From positions 620,001 to 684,000 of the forward strand of contig NZ_CP039253.1 of assembly GCF_004795915.1 (NCBI RefSeq): a DNA stretch of 64,000 bases. Direction: 5' to 3'. The position numbers and the translations under genes are program-made. The first letter of the stretch is position 1; each line of letters opens with the position of its first letter. The notes under the pieces were generated by a model. The model searched no databases and was not told the DNA's origin. It saw only the letters and a program-made list of their open reading frames with translations. This document shows positions 35,757-45,414 of the stretch, one piece after another. Origin of the DNA: Rhodococcus sp. PAMC28707. Its GTDB lineage: Bacteria > Actinomycetota > Actinomycetes > Mycobacteriales > Mycobacteriaceae.

Positions 35757-36932
35757 CTAGTAGATCGGCAAGCTGGGATCGATCTGACCGGCCCAGGCGA
35801 TAATGCCGCCTTGCAGATGAACTGCATCGGCGAAACCCGCCTGCTTGAGGACGGCAAGTGCCTCTGCCGACCGAATTCCCGTTTTGCAATGCAACACGAT
35901 GCGCCGATCGTGGGGAAGCGACGCGAGCGCATCCCCGGAGATGATCCCGCCCTTCGGCACCAGGGTTGCCCCCGCGATGTGCACGATGTCCCACTCCACC
36001 GGCTCGCGAACATCGATCAACGCGACATCGGCACCAGTCTCGAGCAACACCGCCAACTCGTTCGGCGTGATCGTCGAACCTTCCTCCCCAGCCGCGCCCT
36101 CGTCGGACACGACACCACAGAACGCGTCGTAGTCGATGAGTTCGGTGATCGGAATCCGATCCGGATCCCGCTGCAGACGGATAGTGCGGTAGCTCATGGC
36201 CAACGCGTCGTACACCAACAATCGACCCAGCAAAGTGTCACCGATACCGGTGATCAGCTTGATCGCCTCGGTCACCATGACCGACCCGATCGAAGCACAC
36301 AGGACCCCGAGCACACCGCCCTCCGCACAGGAGGGAACCATGCCAGGCGGCGGAGCCTCCGGATACAGATCTCGCAGGTTCAGACCGACCCCGTCCGGCG
36401 CATCCTCCCAGAACACCGAGACCTGACCTTCGAAACGGTAGATCGACCCCCACACGTAGGGCTTACCGGCCAGAGCAGCGGCGTCGTTGACGAGGTAGCG
36501 CGTGGCGAAGTTGTCGGTTCCGTCGAGAACGAGATCGTACTGCTCGAAGAGAGGCACGGCATTCGAGCGATCCAGTCGCACATTGTGCAGCCTGACCTCG
36601 ACGCCGGAGTTCATTTCGCGAATCGAATCGCGAGCGCTTTCCCCTTTCGGGCGGCCGACGTCGGAACTACCGTGGATGACCTGTCGCTGCAGGTTGGACA
36701 ATTCGACGTCATCGAACTCGACGATCCCCAGCGTCCCCACACCTGCCGCCGCTAGATAGAGCAATGCAGGCGAGCCGAGCCCTCCGGCGCCGATCACCAA
36801 CACTCGGGCGTTCCGCAACCGTCGCTGCCCCGTCATTCCTACGTCGGGGATGATCAGATGGCGACTGTATCGAGCCACCTCGTCGAGCGTGAGCTCTCCT
36901 GCCGGTTCGACCAGCGGGGGCAACTGCGTCAT
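35757..36932 (-). CDS. moeZ: MoeZ: adenylyltransferase plus rhodanese sulfurtransferase
   Basis: 391 residues from ATG 36932 with GAGGAG upstream. Residues 15 to about 265 are a ThiF/MoeB E1-like domain (nucleotide loop VIGAGGLGSPALLYL at 46-60, DGTDNFATRYLVND, PSCAEGGVLGVLC). A C-terminal rhodanese domain has its active Cys349 in LHCKTGIRS. Such proteins adenylate the C-terminus of ubiquitin-like sulfur carriers (MoaD, ThiS, CysO) and load sulfur on them, serving molybdopterin and cysteine or thiamine synthesis. Same context as Rv3206c. Only one of the usual MoeB zinc cysteine pairs' positions is evident. Confidence 0.92.
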   Translation of the reverse strand: MTQLPPLVEPAGELTLDEVARYSRHLIIPDVGMTGQRRLRNARVLVIGAGGLGSPALLYLAAAGVGTLGIVEFDDVELSNLQRQVIHGSSDVGRPKGESARDSIREMNSGVEVRLHNVRLDRSNAVPLFEQYDLVLDGTDNFATRYLVNDAAALAGKPYVWGSIYRFEGQVSVFWEDAPDGVGLNLRDLYPEAPPPGMVPSCAEGGVLGVLCASIGSVMVTEAIKLITGIGDTLLGRLLVYDALAMSYRTIRLQRDPDRIPITELIDYDAFCGVVSDEGAAGEEGSTITPNELAVLLETGADVALIDVREPVEWDIVHIAGATLVPKGGIISGDALASLPHDRRIVLHCKTGIRSAEALAVLKQAGFADAVHLQGGIIAWAGQIDPSLPIY

Positions 36933-37066
36933 GAAAAATGCACTCCTCGACGGCACTCCGTCAGTGGCCGTATGCCACGTTCGATCACTTCACGTTACCG
37001 AACTGCCCATTCGCCGCCGCTTCGGTGATCCACCGCTCGCACCGGTCCGCGTCTCGAGACGAGCGT

Positions 37067-38242
37067 TCAGCTACGCGGGTAAGGCCACGGATTGAACCGA
37101 CAGGTCTTGCCGTCCATAGGCACGACGCCTTCTGGATCGAGGCGGGCGATGTCGTCGTTCGAGGTACCGAAGGTTTGCTGCATCATGACCGGGGCCAGGC
37201 CTCCCTCGGTTTCGCAAGGCTGATGCTGCTGATAGCCGATCGCGTGTCCGACCTCGTGATTTATCTGATATTGACGATACGAGCCGATATCACCTTGAAA
37301 TGCGATGGCACCACGCACCCATCGGGGCTCGTTGAGCACGACACGACCGATTCCAGGGTTGTAGCACGATACTTCGAGCTGAATGTCGTAACCACAGGCC
37401 TTACGGATGGACATCTGCGAGGTCAGCGAGATTCGAAAATCAGGATCACCGGATTCGATTCTGCGGAATGCGAACCGGGGGTCGTTCGTCCAACTCTTCG
37501 GGTTGCCAAGTGTCTGATCGACCAGTCTTCCGAACGACTCGTCACCACCGAATCCTGCCGTATCGATACCGTCCTCGACCTCGACGGTGTAGGTGAAGGT
37601 GCGCTCGGTCCCTTGACCGACTTTGTTCGACGATCCAGGGACCAGGTGCCAGGTACCCGCACCATCGACAGCAAACGACCCGCCGTCCGGTAGCTCACCG
37701 GAGGGAATGGATGCAGCGAAGTTGCCGTCGGCTTGCGGCGGAACCCCGATCACTCCGGAACCGCTCGTGTCCGAGCTGAGCGCTCCGAATCCCGGATCCG
37801 CCGGCAGTGAGAGGTTTCCCGTTGCGGTGGTGGTGGGATCGCCGGTGCGCACCGCGTCGACCACGACCAGAGTGGTCACCACCAGAAGCAGCGGAATTGC
37901 ATAGGCGCGCCAACCATAGACGGATGCAAATTTTCCGAGCTTGCTCTGTTTTCTGACTTGACGTTCCGGACGCGGTGTCCGCGGACGTCGTAATTCTTCT
38001 CGGCTCGTAGGGTCCCACTGGGCCCGCAGCGGCTGGTGCGATCCTGCGCCGCCGACTTCACGCGGGAGATCGTCCGGACCGCTTTCATAACGTCGAGCAG
38101 GGCCGTCATTCCCTCGCGCTCGAGCGTTCTCCGTACGGCGATCGCCGTCGGTACGGCGGCCTTCTGCGGCCTCGAACCGACGTGACCGCTGATCGGGTGG
38201 GAGGTATGCACCCCCGCGCCTCGGCCCTCCTCGGTCAGTCAC
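37067..38242 (-). CDS. DUF3152 membrane-anchored metzincin-like protein
   Basis: 391 residues from the start at 38242. The first 105 residues are highly charged and disordered-looking, a single transmembrane helix is at about 114-129 (AIPLLLVVTTLVVVDA), then comes an extracytoplasmic DUF3152 domain. It contains HEVGHAIGYQQH at 329-340: a zinc-type HEXXH with Gly at the metzincin position, but the third His is one residue later than in HEXXHXXGXXH. A Met-turn-like PVMMQQ follows at 351-356. A protease role is suggested but not proven. Divergent from the TetR gene. Confidence 0.82.
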   Translation of the reverse strand: MTDRGGPRRGGAYLPPDQRSRRFEAAEGRRTDGDRRTENARARGNDGPARRYESGPDDLPREVGGAGSHQPLRAQWDPTSREELRRPRTPRPERQVRKQSKLGKFASVYGWRAYAIPLLLVVTTLVVVDAVRTGDPTTTATGNLSLPADPGFGALSSDTSGSGVIGVPPQADGNFAASIPSGELPDGGSFAVDGAGTWHLVPGSSNKVGQGTERTFTYTVEVEDGIDTAGFGGDESFGRLVDQTLGNPKSWTNDPRFAFRRIESGDPDFRISLTSQMSIRKACGYDIQLEVSCYNPGIGRVVLNEPRWVRGAIAFQGDIGSYRQYQINHEVGHAIGYQQHQPCETEGGLAPVMMQQTFGTSNDDIARLDPEGVVPMDGKTCRFNPWPYPRS

Positions 38243-38315
38243 TCCGCCAGAATCTCACAGTCTGGCGCATACGCCGCTCGCCGCGCCGAAAATTATGCCT
38301 ACGAACAAACTCCAT

Positions 38316-38328
38316 GCCCGATTCGGGC
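38316..38328. promoter_or_regulatory. Odd palindrome in DUF3152/TetR divergent region
   Basis: GCCCGA-T-TCGGGC lies in the 278-nt gap between the DUF3152 and TetR genes. It could be the TetR operator. The rest of the gap shows no ORF or clear promoter. Confidence 0.3.
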
Positions 38329-38373
38329 CTACTTATCAAGATGTCCGACTTGTCCAAGGATGTGACTCGATAA

Positions 38374-39174
<801 letters not shown>

Positions 39175-39181
39175 AGTTCAC

Positions 39182-39235
39182 GACAACGCGATAGCCCCCG
39201 TATCGATCTTCCGATACGGGGGCTATCGCGTTGTC
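39182..39235. terminator. Long perfect hairpin between convergent TetR and DUF3107 genes
   Basis: Arms at 39182-39205 and 39212-39235 are perfectly complementary over 24 bp around a 6-nt loop. It sits between the stops of both genes, so it probably terminates both, although neither strand has a T-tract. Confidence 0.8.
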
Positions 39236-39246
39236 GATCCAGAAAT

Positions 39247-39471
39247 CTAGGTCGCGAATCCGACCTTACGAGGATCGGCTGGGCCAATCTCCACGTACGC
39301 CACCTTCGCGGCCTGCACGAGATACTTGCGGCCCTTCTCGTCGACGAGGGCCAGCACGCCGTCCTTGCCACTCAAAGCCTGAGCAACGAGCTTCTCGACC
39401 TCGTCCGGCGACTGTGCACTGTTCACCACGAGCTCGCGAGAGCTTTCCGACACACCGATCTTGACCTCCAC
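39247..39471 (-). CDS. DUF3107 family small protein (TB9.4 type)
   Basis: 74 residues from GTG 39471 (read MEVKIGVSESSRELV), preferred over TTG 39477 because GGAGG lies 6 nt before the GTG. The protein is a compact alpha/beta unit with SAQSPDEVEKLVAQAL, DEKGRKYLVQAAKVAYVEIG. It matches the actinobacterial DUF3107 family (Rv3208A/TB9.4), whose function is not known. It lies downstream of the ferritin-like gene on the same strand, 111 nt apart. Confidence 0.9.
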   Translation of the reverse strand: MEVKIGVSESSRELVVNSAQSPDEVEKLVAQALSGKDGVLALVDEKGRKYLVQAAKVAYVEIGPADPRKVGFAT

Positions 39472-39582
39472 GGCCAACCTCCGAACTCATAGACAACTAA
39501 AGCTGCTTCATCCAGGCTAGTGCAGCCGACACCTCAGGAGCTCACCTCGCGCCTGTGCTGTCAGCGAACACCATGTTCTCTG

Positions 39583-40329
39583 CTAGACGAGCCCGAGCAC
39601 GCGCATCCTTTTCGAGTGCTGCTCCTGCATCCGATCGAACAACGCTGCGACACCGTTGAGATCCCCCGATACCGCTATCACCAAGTCGGTGAGGCTCTCG
39701 CGCTGCGCCAAGACGTGCTGTGCCTGGGTGATCGCTTCGCCGAGTAGTCGCCGGCCCCACAACATCAGGCGTGCCTTGTCCTGAGAGCTTTCCTGCACCC
39801 GGACCGCGACCTCGTGAACCACGAATTCCGAATGACCGGTCTCGGCGAGAACCTCGCGGACGATCCTCGCGACTTCGGGATCGAGGGTGTGGGCGATCTC
39901 GCGGTAGAAGTCGGCCGCAATTCCATCGCCGACGTAGGCTTTGACAAGAGCTTCCATCCACGTCGAGGGGGTCGTCGAAGCGTGGTACTCGTCGAGTGCG
40001 CGGACGAAAGGGTCCATCGCGGTGTAGACGTCCACTCCTCGGTCCGACAGTGCTCCGACCACAGTTTCGAAGTGGTTCATTTCCGCCGCCGCCATACTTG
40101 CCAGCGCGACACGACCCTGCATCGAGGGAGCCATCCGGGCGTCCTCGGCCAGCCGATAGAACGCGGAAATTTCGCCGTACGCCAGCACCGCGAAGAGATC
40201 CGATATCCCGGGGTGGTCGTAAGCGACCAACGTCATCTCGGATGAACCTCCGGAATCGGACGGGTCCTCCGTGGGTGAAGCCGAGGTCGACAGAGCAGCG
40301 GTCGATAGATCAGACGAATGAGCTCCCAT
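39583..40329 (-). CDS. Ferritin-like fold protein (MiaE-related)
   Basis: 248 residues from ATG 40329 (MGAHSSDLSTAAL); the first 30 residues are Ser/Thr rich and a start at MTLVAYDHPG is possible. Helices carry candidate di-iron ligands in AYGEISAFYRL, AAAEMNHFE (ExxH type) and AETGHSEF. This resembles the ferritin-like/MiaE (tRNA hydroxylase) superfamily found in actinobacteria (Rv3210c region). Whether it hydroxylates tRNA is not shown. Divergent from the DEAD-box helicase across 419 nt. Confidence 0.8.
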   Translation of the reverse strand: MGAHSSDLSTAALSTSASPTEDPSDSGGSSEMTLVAYDHPGISDLFAVLAYGEISAFYRLAEDARMAPSMQGRVALASMAAAEMNHFETVVGALSDRGVDVYTAMDPFVRALDEYHASTTPSTWMEALVKAYVGDGIAADFYREIAHTLDPEVARIVREVLAETGHSEFVVHEVAVRVQESSQDKARLMLWGRRLLGEAITQAQHVLAQRESLTDLVIAVSGDLNGVAALFDRMQEQHSKRMRVLGLV

Positions 40330-40748
40330 GGAACACGATCGTAGTCGCGTCAGGATCGATGCTTCAGCGCAGACCGACGATGAGTGTCGGGTCGCGCGCA
40401 CAGTCGCGAAGGCATCGAAAATCACTCGATACACAGGATGGGCGTTCGGCAAGCTACCATGGTGCTCAGATCACTGCACGGACCGATCGATACGGACCGA
40501 CTCACGCGGAGATCAGTGACAATGTGTGCGCACCTGATCCGGGTCGCTACGACTGCTTCGCCCATCGTGTTCGGGCCCGAACACGATCGCGGCTGAGGCT
40601 CGACGCGACATCACATCGGATTGAGGGCATCGACTTCGGCCGGCAATAGGCCTGTGCCCTTCCTTGTGCGTACGTTCTCGATACGAGGAAGGCCAGACCC
40701 CTGAGCAAGATCATTATCGACCAAGAAGACGAGACCGGCGACACGACG
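40330..40748. other. Long intergenic region with a 24-bp perfect palindrome
   Basis: The region separates the divergent ferritin-like and DEAD-box genes and contains no supported ORF apart from a possible 5' extension of the helicase gene. It holds the 40564-40587 palindrome and, further left, a doubled CGGACCGA-type motif near 40485-40500. Confidence 0.5.
40564..40587. promoter_or_regulatory. 24-bp loopless perfect palindrome upstream of helicase gene
   Basis: ATCGTGTTCGGG followed at once by CCCGAACACGAT, a perfect palindrome with no spacer, 114 nt before the first CTG/TTG start candidates. It is not the LexA consensus, because the GTTC and GAAC half-sites are in reverse order. It is a candidate operator for a symmetric regulator. 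Confidence 0.55.
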
Positions 40749-42311
40749 TTGACCGCCCAACTCGACGACACGCACGTACCCCCGACCTTCGCCGAACTGG
40801 GCGTGCGTGAGGAGATCGTCCGATCCCTCAAGGACATCGGGATCGAGCGGACCTTCGCAATCCAGGAGCTGACACTCCCCCTGGCTCTGGCCGGTGACGA
40901 CCTCATCGGTCAGGCCCGCACCGGAATGGGCAAGACCTTCGGGTTCGGCGTTCCACTGCTGCAGCGCATCTCCACAACGGACTCAGGCACCACGGCTCTC
41001 GACGGCACCCCGCGGGCGCTCATAATCGTGCCCACCAGGGAACTATGTGTGCAGGTCACCTCGGACCTCCAGAATGCGGCCAAACATCTCCGCTCGACGA
41101 CTGGACCTGTCAAGGTGCTCTCGATCTACGGCGGTCGCCCCTACGAGGCACAGATCAGTGCCCTGCAGAACGGCGTCGACGTCGTCGTCGGTACACCCGG
41201 ACGCCTTTTGGACCTCGCGAAGCAGGGTCACCTGATTCTGGGCAAGATCGGCGTCCTGGTACTCGACGAGGCCGACGAGATGCTCGATCTCGGGTTCTTG
41301 CCGGACATCGAACGCATTCTCGGAATGGTCCCGGACAAAAGGCAGACGATGTTGTTCTCGGCAACGATGCCAGGACCGATCATCACCCTCGCCCGTACGT
41401 TCCTCACCCAGCCGACTCATATTCGCGCCGAAGAGGCCGAGTCGTCGGCAGTGCACGATCGCACCGCCCAGCACGTCTACCGAGCTCACGCACTCGACAA
41501 GGTCGAGATGGTGACCAAGGTGCTCCAAGCAAACGGCCGCGGTGCGACCATGATCTTCACCCGTACCAAGCGCACCGCCCAGAAAGTCGCAGACGAACTC
41601 GCGGAACGTGGATTCGCCGTCGGCTCGGTGCACGGTGACCTCGGGCAGGTCCAGCGCGAAAAAGCGCTGAAGAAGTTCCGCACCGGTGGAATCGACGTTC
41701 TCGTGGCCACCGATGTGGCTGCCCGGGGCATCGATATCGACGACGTCACGCACGTCATCAACTACCAGTGCCCGGAGGACGAGAAGACATACGTTCACCG
41801 CATCGGCCGGACGGGCCGCGCAGGCCGCACCGGCATCGCTGTGACGTTGGTCGATTGGGATGACATCCCCCGGTGGCAGCTCATCGACAAAGCCCTCAAT
41901 CTCGGGACACCCGACCCCGTCGAAACCTACTCGAGCAGCCCGCACCTGTTCGAAGAACTCGACATCCCAACCGGTGTGGGCAGCACAGTGCACAAGTCGT
42001 CCGAGGCCAAAGCCGCGAAGGACTCGAACGGTAGCGCTGCAACCGATGAGACCTCGGATGAAAAGGGCTCTGAGCAGCCCGACGCCGATGCGGAGCCGCG
42101 TGCTTCCAAGCCTCGCCGCTCCCGCTCTCGTTCGCGCACCAGAGCGGGTAAGCCCGCGACCGGAGAGGCTGACTCCGTCGCTGACACCACCGGTTCGGTA
42201 GCCACCGAATCGACCGGTGACACAGGGACAGAAACGACGGCTCCTCCACGTAGACGACGGCGTCGCCGCTCCTCCGCGTCAGCCTCGTCCGGTGCGGCCG
42301 CGTCGGAGTAG
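40749..42311 (+). CDS. DEAD-box RNA helicase (RhlE/DeaD-like)
   Basis: 520 residues if started at TTG 40749, which lacks a clear ribosome-binding site. The frame is open back to 40650 and a CTG at 40701 has GAGGAAGG 8 nt upstream, so a CTG start adding 16 residues is possible. Motifs: Q motif FAIQELTLPLAL, Walker A ARTGMGKT, VLDEADEMLDLGF, FSATMP, and VATDVAARGIDIDD and HRIGRTGRAGR in the second domain. The C-terminal 120 residues are acidic then basic low complexity (PRRSRSRSRTRAG), probably RNA-binding. Same place as Rv3211. Likely acts in ribosome assembly or RNA decay, perhaps in the cold. Confidence 0.93.
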   Translation: MTAQLDDTHVPPTFAELGVREEIVRSLKDIGIERTFAIQELTLPLALAGDDLIGQARTGMGKTFGFGVPLLQRISTTDSGTTALDGTPRALIIVPTRELCVQVTSDLQNAAKHLRSTTGPVKVLSIYGGRPYEAQISALQNGVDVVVGTPGRLLDLAKQGHLILGKIGVLVLDEADEMLDLGFLPDIERILGMVPDKRQTMLFSATMPGPIITLARTFLTQPTHIRAEEAESSAVHDRTAQHVYRAHALDKVEMVTKVLQANGRGATMIFTRTKRTAQKVADELAERGFAVGSVHGDLGQVQREKALKKFRTGGIDVLVATDVAARGIDIDDVTHVINYQCPEDEKTYVHRIGRTGRAGRTGIAVTLVDWDDIPRWQLIDKALNLGTPDPVETYSSSPHLFEELDIPTGVGSTVHKSSEAKAAKDSNGSAATDETSDEKGSEQPDADAEPRASKPRRSRSRSRTRAGKPATGEADSVADTTGSVATESTGDTGTETTAPPRRRRRRRSSASASSGAAASE

Positions 42312-42322
42312 TCTCCCAAACT

Positions 42323-43570
42323 GTGCTTGCACCCGAACGTCGGCGCCGGTCCGATATCGTCGTCGCCGTAGCGATCGCAGTCGTGACCGTGCTCGTTCTC
42401 GGAGTTGTGTGGCTCCGAAGCGACGCGCACGGCACGACATCAGCCCCTGCGGAATCTCCTTTGCACCAAGCGAATGTGGCAACGTCGATTCCGGACGCGC
42501 TTACCGAGACTTGGCGTGCGTCGAGTCCGGTCACGTCGGCACCGGTCACCACAGGCGGTGCCGTCGTCACGGGCGACGGTGGCACTGTCACCGGTCGGGA
42601 CCCGCTCGACGGCTCCATTGCATGGAGCTATAGCCGAGATCGAAAGCTTTGCGCCGTTACGGAGGCGTGGAATACGATCGTCGCGGTCTATCAGGACGCC
42701 AGGGGTTGCTCGCAGGTCACCGAACTCGACAGCTCCAGTGGTACGCGAAAAGCTCAACGTAGCAGTGACGCTGATGCGAATATCGTGCTGAGCGATGACG
42801 GAACCTACGTCACCTCTCGCGGTGACACTCGAATGGAGCTATGGCGCTCGGACCTGGTCCGAACACTCGAATACGGTCGCGTCGACGCGCCGGTCAATCC
42901 GAGTGGTCAACCCAGATCCGGTTGCACTCTACTGTCCTCCGCTTCCAACAGTTCTCGCGTCGCAGTTCTCGAGCAGTGCCGAGGTGAGTCCGGGGCGCGA
43001 CTGACAACGATGAATCCAGCCCCGAAGGATGCCCAGCAGCCGGAGGAATACGGTTCTTCCGTCGTGGCGGCGTTGATAGGATCCGACGGCCCGATCGCCG
43101 GAGCATCGATTCTTGTCGCCTCGGGTGACCGTGTGGCAGTGGCTATTCCAGCACATTCCGCTCAACCATCGAGGGTTGCCGTCTTCGACGGAAACGCACA
43201 GCCCGTGGCCGAGTTCGACCTTCCTTCCGCAGTCGTCGACGAAAACCACTCCCCCACAGCCGAAGCGGTAGTCAAGGCCGCATCGGTCTTCAGTTGGTGG
43301 ACTGGAAGTGGAATCGTGGCACTGGGATTGACCGATCTGGCCCCGATGTGGTCGATCCCCGGCGCACTCGGACCCGGCACGGTCATGGCGGGTCGGCTAC
43401 TGGTTCCGGTACCCGGCGGAACAGCAGTGATCGACCCCGCCAGGGGCACCGTAGAACGGACCTTGGACGTCGACCGAGCCGGTTATACCGGCCCAGTGGG
43501 CATGTCGGTGATCGGCGATGTCGTCATCGAGCAGCGCGGTGAGAACCTCGTTGCACTATCGGCACGCTGA
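42323..43570 (+). CDS. Membrane-anchored PQQ-type beta-propeller-like protein (Rv3212 type)
   Basis: 415 residues from GTG 42323, 11 nt after the helicase stop and so probably in the same transcript. An N-terminal anchor helix is at about 12-30 (IVVAVAIAVVTVLVLGVVWL). The rest is beta-rich with repeated blades such as GGAVVTGDGGTVTGRDPLDG and GRLLVPVPGGTAVIDPARG, which resemble PQQ-binding or WD-like repeats. No enzyme motif is seen. It probably folds outside the membrane and its role is unknown. Confidence 0.78.
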   Translation: MLAPERRRRSDIVVAVAIAVVTVLVLGVVWLRSDAHGTTSAPAESPLHQANVATSIPDALTETWRASSPVTSAPVTTGGAVVTGDGGTVTGRDPLDGSIAWSYSRDRKLCAVTEAWNTIVAVYQDARGCSQVTELDSSSGTRKAQRSSDADANIVLSDDGTYVTSRGDTRMELWRSDLVRTLEYGRVDAPVNPSGQPRSGCTLLSSASNSSRVAVLEQCRGESGARLTTMNPAPKDAQQPEEYGSSVVAALIGSDGPIAGASILVASGDRVAVAIPAHSAQPSRVAVFDGNAQPVAEFDLPSAVVDENHSPTAEAVVKAASVFSWWTGSGIVALGLTDLAPMWSIPGALGPGTVMAGRLLVPVPGGTAVIDPARGTVERTLDVDRAGYTGPVGMSVIGDVVIEQRGENLVALSAR

Positions 43571-43590
43571 AGCGATGCTACCGAAACCGA

Positions 43591-44391
43591 TCAGTCCGGT
43601 GTGTTCGGAGAATAAGTGGCCAATTCGGTCCCGTGCTGCCAGTGTGCCAGAAGATTCGCTGCAAGTTCGCGATATGCCTGCGCGCCCTTGCTCTTTCGAC
43701 CCGAGAGCACCGTCGACCCTGAAGCCGTAGCCTCCGCGAACCGGACAGTTCGCGGGATCGGTGGCGACAGAACCGGCAGATCGTATCGATCGGATACGTC
43801 GCCGAGCACATCCCTGCTGTGAGTGGTCCGCGCATCGAACAGAGTCGGCAGTGCACCGAGCAGGGTCAGATCAGGATTGGTGATCTGTTGGATCTCCGAG
43901 ACGGTCCGAAGTAACTGTCCGACACCACGATGCGCGAGAGTTTCACATTGCAGTGGAACGAGCACCGATTGGGCTGCGGTGAGGCCGTTGAGGGTCAACA
44001 CCCCCAGCGAAGGAGGGCAGTCGATGATGACGACGTCGAAATTGTCGATCACCGGCGCCAGCGCTCGCTTGAGAGCATATTCTCGTCCCGGACGCATGAG
44101 GAGCAACGCTTCGGCACCGGCAAGATCGATCGTCGCGGGCAGCAGCATGATGCCCTCGTCGGTTTCGATGAGCACGTCGGAAACCTTTTTGTCGCCGGTG
44201 AGGACTTCGTGCACGGATGAATCGAGTTTGTCGGGGTTGTGACCCAACGAAAACGTCAGGCACCCCTGCGGATCGAGATCGACCACGAGAACCCGCTGGT
44301 CGAGCGCGTGGAGTGCGGCCGCCAGCGACGCAACCGTCGTCGTTTTCGCGACGCCACCCTTCTGATTGGCCACTGCTAGTACTGTCGTCAC
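43591..44391 (-). CDS. ParA/Soj-family ATPase without ParB partner
   Basis: 266 residues from GTG 44391, with AAGGA 8 nt upstream; the 7 residues before it are not conserved-looking. Deviant Walker A KGGVAKTTT is at 11-19, and switch motifs DLDPQGCLTFSLG and VIIDCPPSLGVLTLNGL follow. It is a MinD/ParA-type cytoplasmic ATPase. No ParB gene or parS-like repeat is next to it, so it is probably an orphan ParA like Rv3213c rather than the chromosome partition pair. It is convergent with the beta-propeller-like gene (20 nt). Confidence 0.88.
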   Translation of the reverse strand: MTTVLAVANQKGGVAKTTTVASLAAALHALDQRVLVVDLDPQGCLTFSLGHNPDKLDSSVHEVLTGDKKVSDVLIETDEGIMLLPATIDLAGAEALLLMRPGREYALKRALAPVIDNFDVVIIDCPPSLGVLTLNGLTAAQSVLVPLQCETLAHRGVGQLLRTVSEIQQITNPDLTLLGALPTLFDARTTHSRDVLGDVSDRYDLPVLSPPIPRTVRFAEATASGSTVLSGRKSKGAQAYRELAANLLAHWQHGTELATYSPNTPD

Positions 44392-44469
44392 ACCGCTGAT
44401 CCTTGCGTACAAAACACGACAGAGCCAGGCGAATGCAAATGTGGGCTCGTCGAAACCGAATCCGATGCG

Positions 44470-44691
44470 CCCACATTGCGACGTTCTTGATCTGATTCGT
44501 CGGCACCACGAACATCACGGCGGTGCCGATGGACCCGCTGTCTGCTGCACGATGTTCATCGATGTCGACCCACGTGCGACCTCGTGATGGATGAGCGTCT
44601 GCAGCGAGGCAGTCATGATCGGCATCATCGTGGATCCGAGTCCCATGCCCATCACGAACAATGCGCCTGACAGAAGGACAAACGAGTGTCC
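44470..44691 (-). pseudogene. Remnant of DHA2-family (EmrB/QacA) drug transporter
   Basis: On the minus strand the frame from 44691 reads GHSFVLLSGALFVMGMGLG then STMMPIMTASLQTLIHHEVA and RGSTSMNIVQQTAG, a piece of a 14-helix drug-efflux transporter. After a one-base deletion near 44533-44535 the next frame continues SIGTAVMFVVPTNQIKN. No start, no upstream part and no stop of the family remain. The 375-nt gap between parA and the phosphatase gene is therefore mostly a decayed gene. Family recognition is from memory of the conserved motif. Confidence 0.65.
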
Positions 44692-44787
44692 CCCTGATCG
44701 GTATTCCCTGTCGCCGCACTACGCTCTCGGTTTTGCCGGCGGATCCACCGTCTGGACTGTGAAACCAGACACGGCATCATTGCGGGT

Positions 44788-45414
44788 ATGACGATCTCCA
44801 ACTCTGGCACCACCGGCCGGGTCGTGCTACTCCGGCACGGCGAAACCGAATGGGCAACAAGTGGCCGGCACACGGGACCCACGGACGTCCCACTGACAGC
44901 AGTCGGCGAGCAGCAGGCCGTCGCGGCAGGCGAACTCATCGTGGAACTCGAACTGCGCGAGCCGCTGGTCCTGTCGAGCCCACGCGCGCGGGCTCAGCGG
45001 ACTGCACACCTCGCCGGCCTGACGGTCGACCGAGAGTGGGACGCGCTCTCCGAAGTCGACTACGGAGACTACGAGGGCCTGACCTCACCCGAAATACACG
45101 CAACCGTGCCGCACTGGACCGTGTGGACGCACCCGTGCCCGAACGGTGAGTCGATCGACGATTTCGGCTCCCGTGCCGATCTCGTGCTCTCCGTCGTGCT
45201 GCCGGTCTTGGTCGAGCGCGACGTCATCCTCGTCGGACATGGCCATTTTTCGCGTGCTTTGCTCACTCGATGGTTGGAACTGCCTGTCGCCGAGGGGAAA
45301 CGCTTCGCAATGGCTCCTGGTGCGTACTCGGTGCTGGGCTTCGATCATTCGTATCGACAGCTCGTCGTCCACAACATCGATCCGTCGGTGCGAACCGGGA
45401 GAAAGAAGCCGTGA
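44788..45414 (+). CDS. Histidine phosphatase (phosphoglycerate mutase-like)
   Basis: 208 residues from ATG 44788. The phosphohistidine motif LLRHGETEW is at 14-22 and the second catalytic region ILVGHGHFSR at about 145-155; an acidic SEVDYGDYEGL sits between. The family includes acid phosphatases and phosphoglycerate mutases; Rv3214 (Gpm2/EntD) is the positional match and was described as an acid phosphatase. The substrate is undefined. Its stop overlaps the start of the GNAT gene (GTGA). Confidence 0.88.
   Translation: MTISNSGTTGRVVLLRHGETEWATSGRHTGPTDVPLTAVGEQQAVAAGELIVELELREPLVLSSPRARAQRTAHLAGLTVDREWDALSEVDYGDYEGLTSPEIHATVPHWTVWTHPCPNGESIDDFGSRADLVLSVVLPVLVERDVILVGHGHFSRALLTRWLELPVAEGKRFAMAPGAYSVLGFDHSYRQLVVHNIDPSVRTGRKKP

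Noticed and set aside
40564..40587. LexA (SOS) box
   Set aside because: The actinobacterial LexA site is CGAAC-n4-GTTCG; here the half-sites are in reverse order, so another regulator is more likely.
41043..41993. 316-codon minus-strand ORF opposite DEAD helicase
   Set aside because: Antisense of conserved helicase motifs; no independent evidence.
43591..44391. parS/origin of replication next to parA
   Set aside because: No ParB gene, no parS-like 16-bp palindrome and no DnaA-box cluster was seen, so the gene is treated as an orphan ParA.
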